Assembly (NCBI GenBank): GCA_902766575.1
Contig: CACXED010000012.1
Location: forward strand, 1-5,679
DNA: 5,679 bases
Origin: an uncultured Ruminococcus sp.
GTDB lineage: Bacteria > Bacillota > Clostridia > Oscillospirales > CAG-272
Direction: 5' to 3'
The translations under genes were made by a program, and so were the position numbers. Positions 5,403 to 5,679 of this stretch are shown here, piece after piece (position 1 is the stretch's first letter; every line of letters starts with the position of its first letter). The notes beneath the pieces were generated by a model. That model was given only the letters and a program-made list of their open reading frames with translations, made no database searches and had not been told where the DNA came from.

Positions 5403-5679
5403 TTATCGTTTCCTGCGTCTCAGCTCGGAGGGCGAGAGTCCGGTCTCGAGCCGGAAGCACTTTGCAAAATTGGCGGGATCGGGAAAGCCGCAGAGCGCGG
5501 CGGTCTCTCCGACCGACAGCCCCCTGTCGCCGAGCAGCACGCAGGCTCTGGCTATCCTTGCTCTGAGCAGATATTTGTGCAGCGGCATACCGGTCGCCTT
5601 TGAGATCATCCGGCTGATGTGGTTGGGATGATAGGAAAATACCTTTCCGAGGGTCTCGTAGGTGATCCGCTCGGAAAGA
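5403..5679 (-). CDS. AraC-family regulator, C-terminal DNA-binding domain (partial)
   Basis: The reading frame is open to the right edge, so the N-terminus and sensor domain lie outside the window; 91 residues are visible. Reading back past the internal ATG at 5609 in frame gives LSERITYETLGKVFSYHPNH, which completes the first helix-turn-helix (ending HISRMISKATG). The linker is MPLHKYLLRARIARACVLL. The second helix-turn-helix is LSVGETAALCGFPDPANFAKCF, followed by LETGLSPSELRRRKR and TAA. These are the two HTH motifs of AraC/XylS proteins, with the family-typical CGF and GLSPSE patterns. The protein ends directly after the DNA-binding domain, unlike the other AraC protein in the window, which has a charged tail. 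The ATG at 5609 is internal to the conserved domain and is not a credible start. A terminator follows, so it does not appear to share a transcript with the LacI-type gene. Its effector and targets are unknown. Confidence 0.92.
   Translation of the reverse strand, partial: LSERITYETLGKVFSYHPNHISRMISKATGMPLHKYLLRARIARACVLLGDRGLSVGETAALCGFPDPANFAKCFRLETGLSPSELRRRKR

Noticed and set aside
5403..5609. A complete 68-residue gene starting at the ATG at 5609
   Set aside because: The frame stays open upstream to the window edge and encodes the first half of the AraC HTH domain, so the ATG is internal.

Overview
The window looks like chromosomal DNA from a GC-rich, low-GC-lineage relative such as an uncultured gut Clostridia (Oscillospirales/Christensenellales-like). 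This is inferred from strong GGAG-type ribosome binding sites, AT-rich spacers with sigma-A-like promoters between GC-rich genes, and the style of the AraC, LacI and ABC exporter proteins. The organism assignment is inference only. There are five coding regions, one of them cut by the right edge. I see no RNA genes, insertion sequences, CRISPR arrays or phage genes.

Left part (1-2991): a short edge segment carries an intrinsic terminator reading rightward, which belongs to a gene outside the window. Next comes a two-gene minus-strand operon. A single-polypeptide ABC exporter (membrane domain plus ATPase) is first, and an AraC-family regulator follows. The exporter stop and regulator start overlap as ATGA, so the regulator is probably translationally coupled. 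A good extended -10 promoter lies upstream of the exporter, with an AraC-style pair of 22-bp-spaced direct repeats farther upstream.

Middle part (2992-4311): a divergent intergenic region of about 275 bp leads on the plus strand into a consensus promoter (TTGACA, 18 bp, TATAAT). Its -10 box sits inside a 9+9 bp inverted repeat. It drives a 355-residue class II aldolase/adducin-like protein. This protein seems to hold two aldolase-like units, and the expected metal ligands are mostly replaced even in the better preserved C-terminal unit. It is the most unusual object in the window. A bidirectional hairpin terminator separates it from the convergent gene.

Right part (4312-5679): a minus-strand LacI-family regulator with a GTG start has its own promoter, overlapped by a perfect 16-bp palindrome that is probably its autoregulatory operator. 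Upstream of it, after a small intrinsic terminator, is the C-terminal DNA-binding end of a second AraC-family regulator that runs off the window.

Together this reads as a cluster of sugar- or effector-responsive local regulators, an exporter under likely autogenous AraC control, and an aldolase-like protein with its own operator. No substrate can be named from the sequence, and no complete catabolic pathway is visible.
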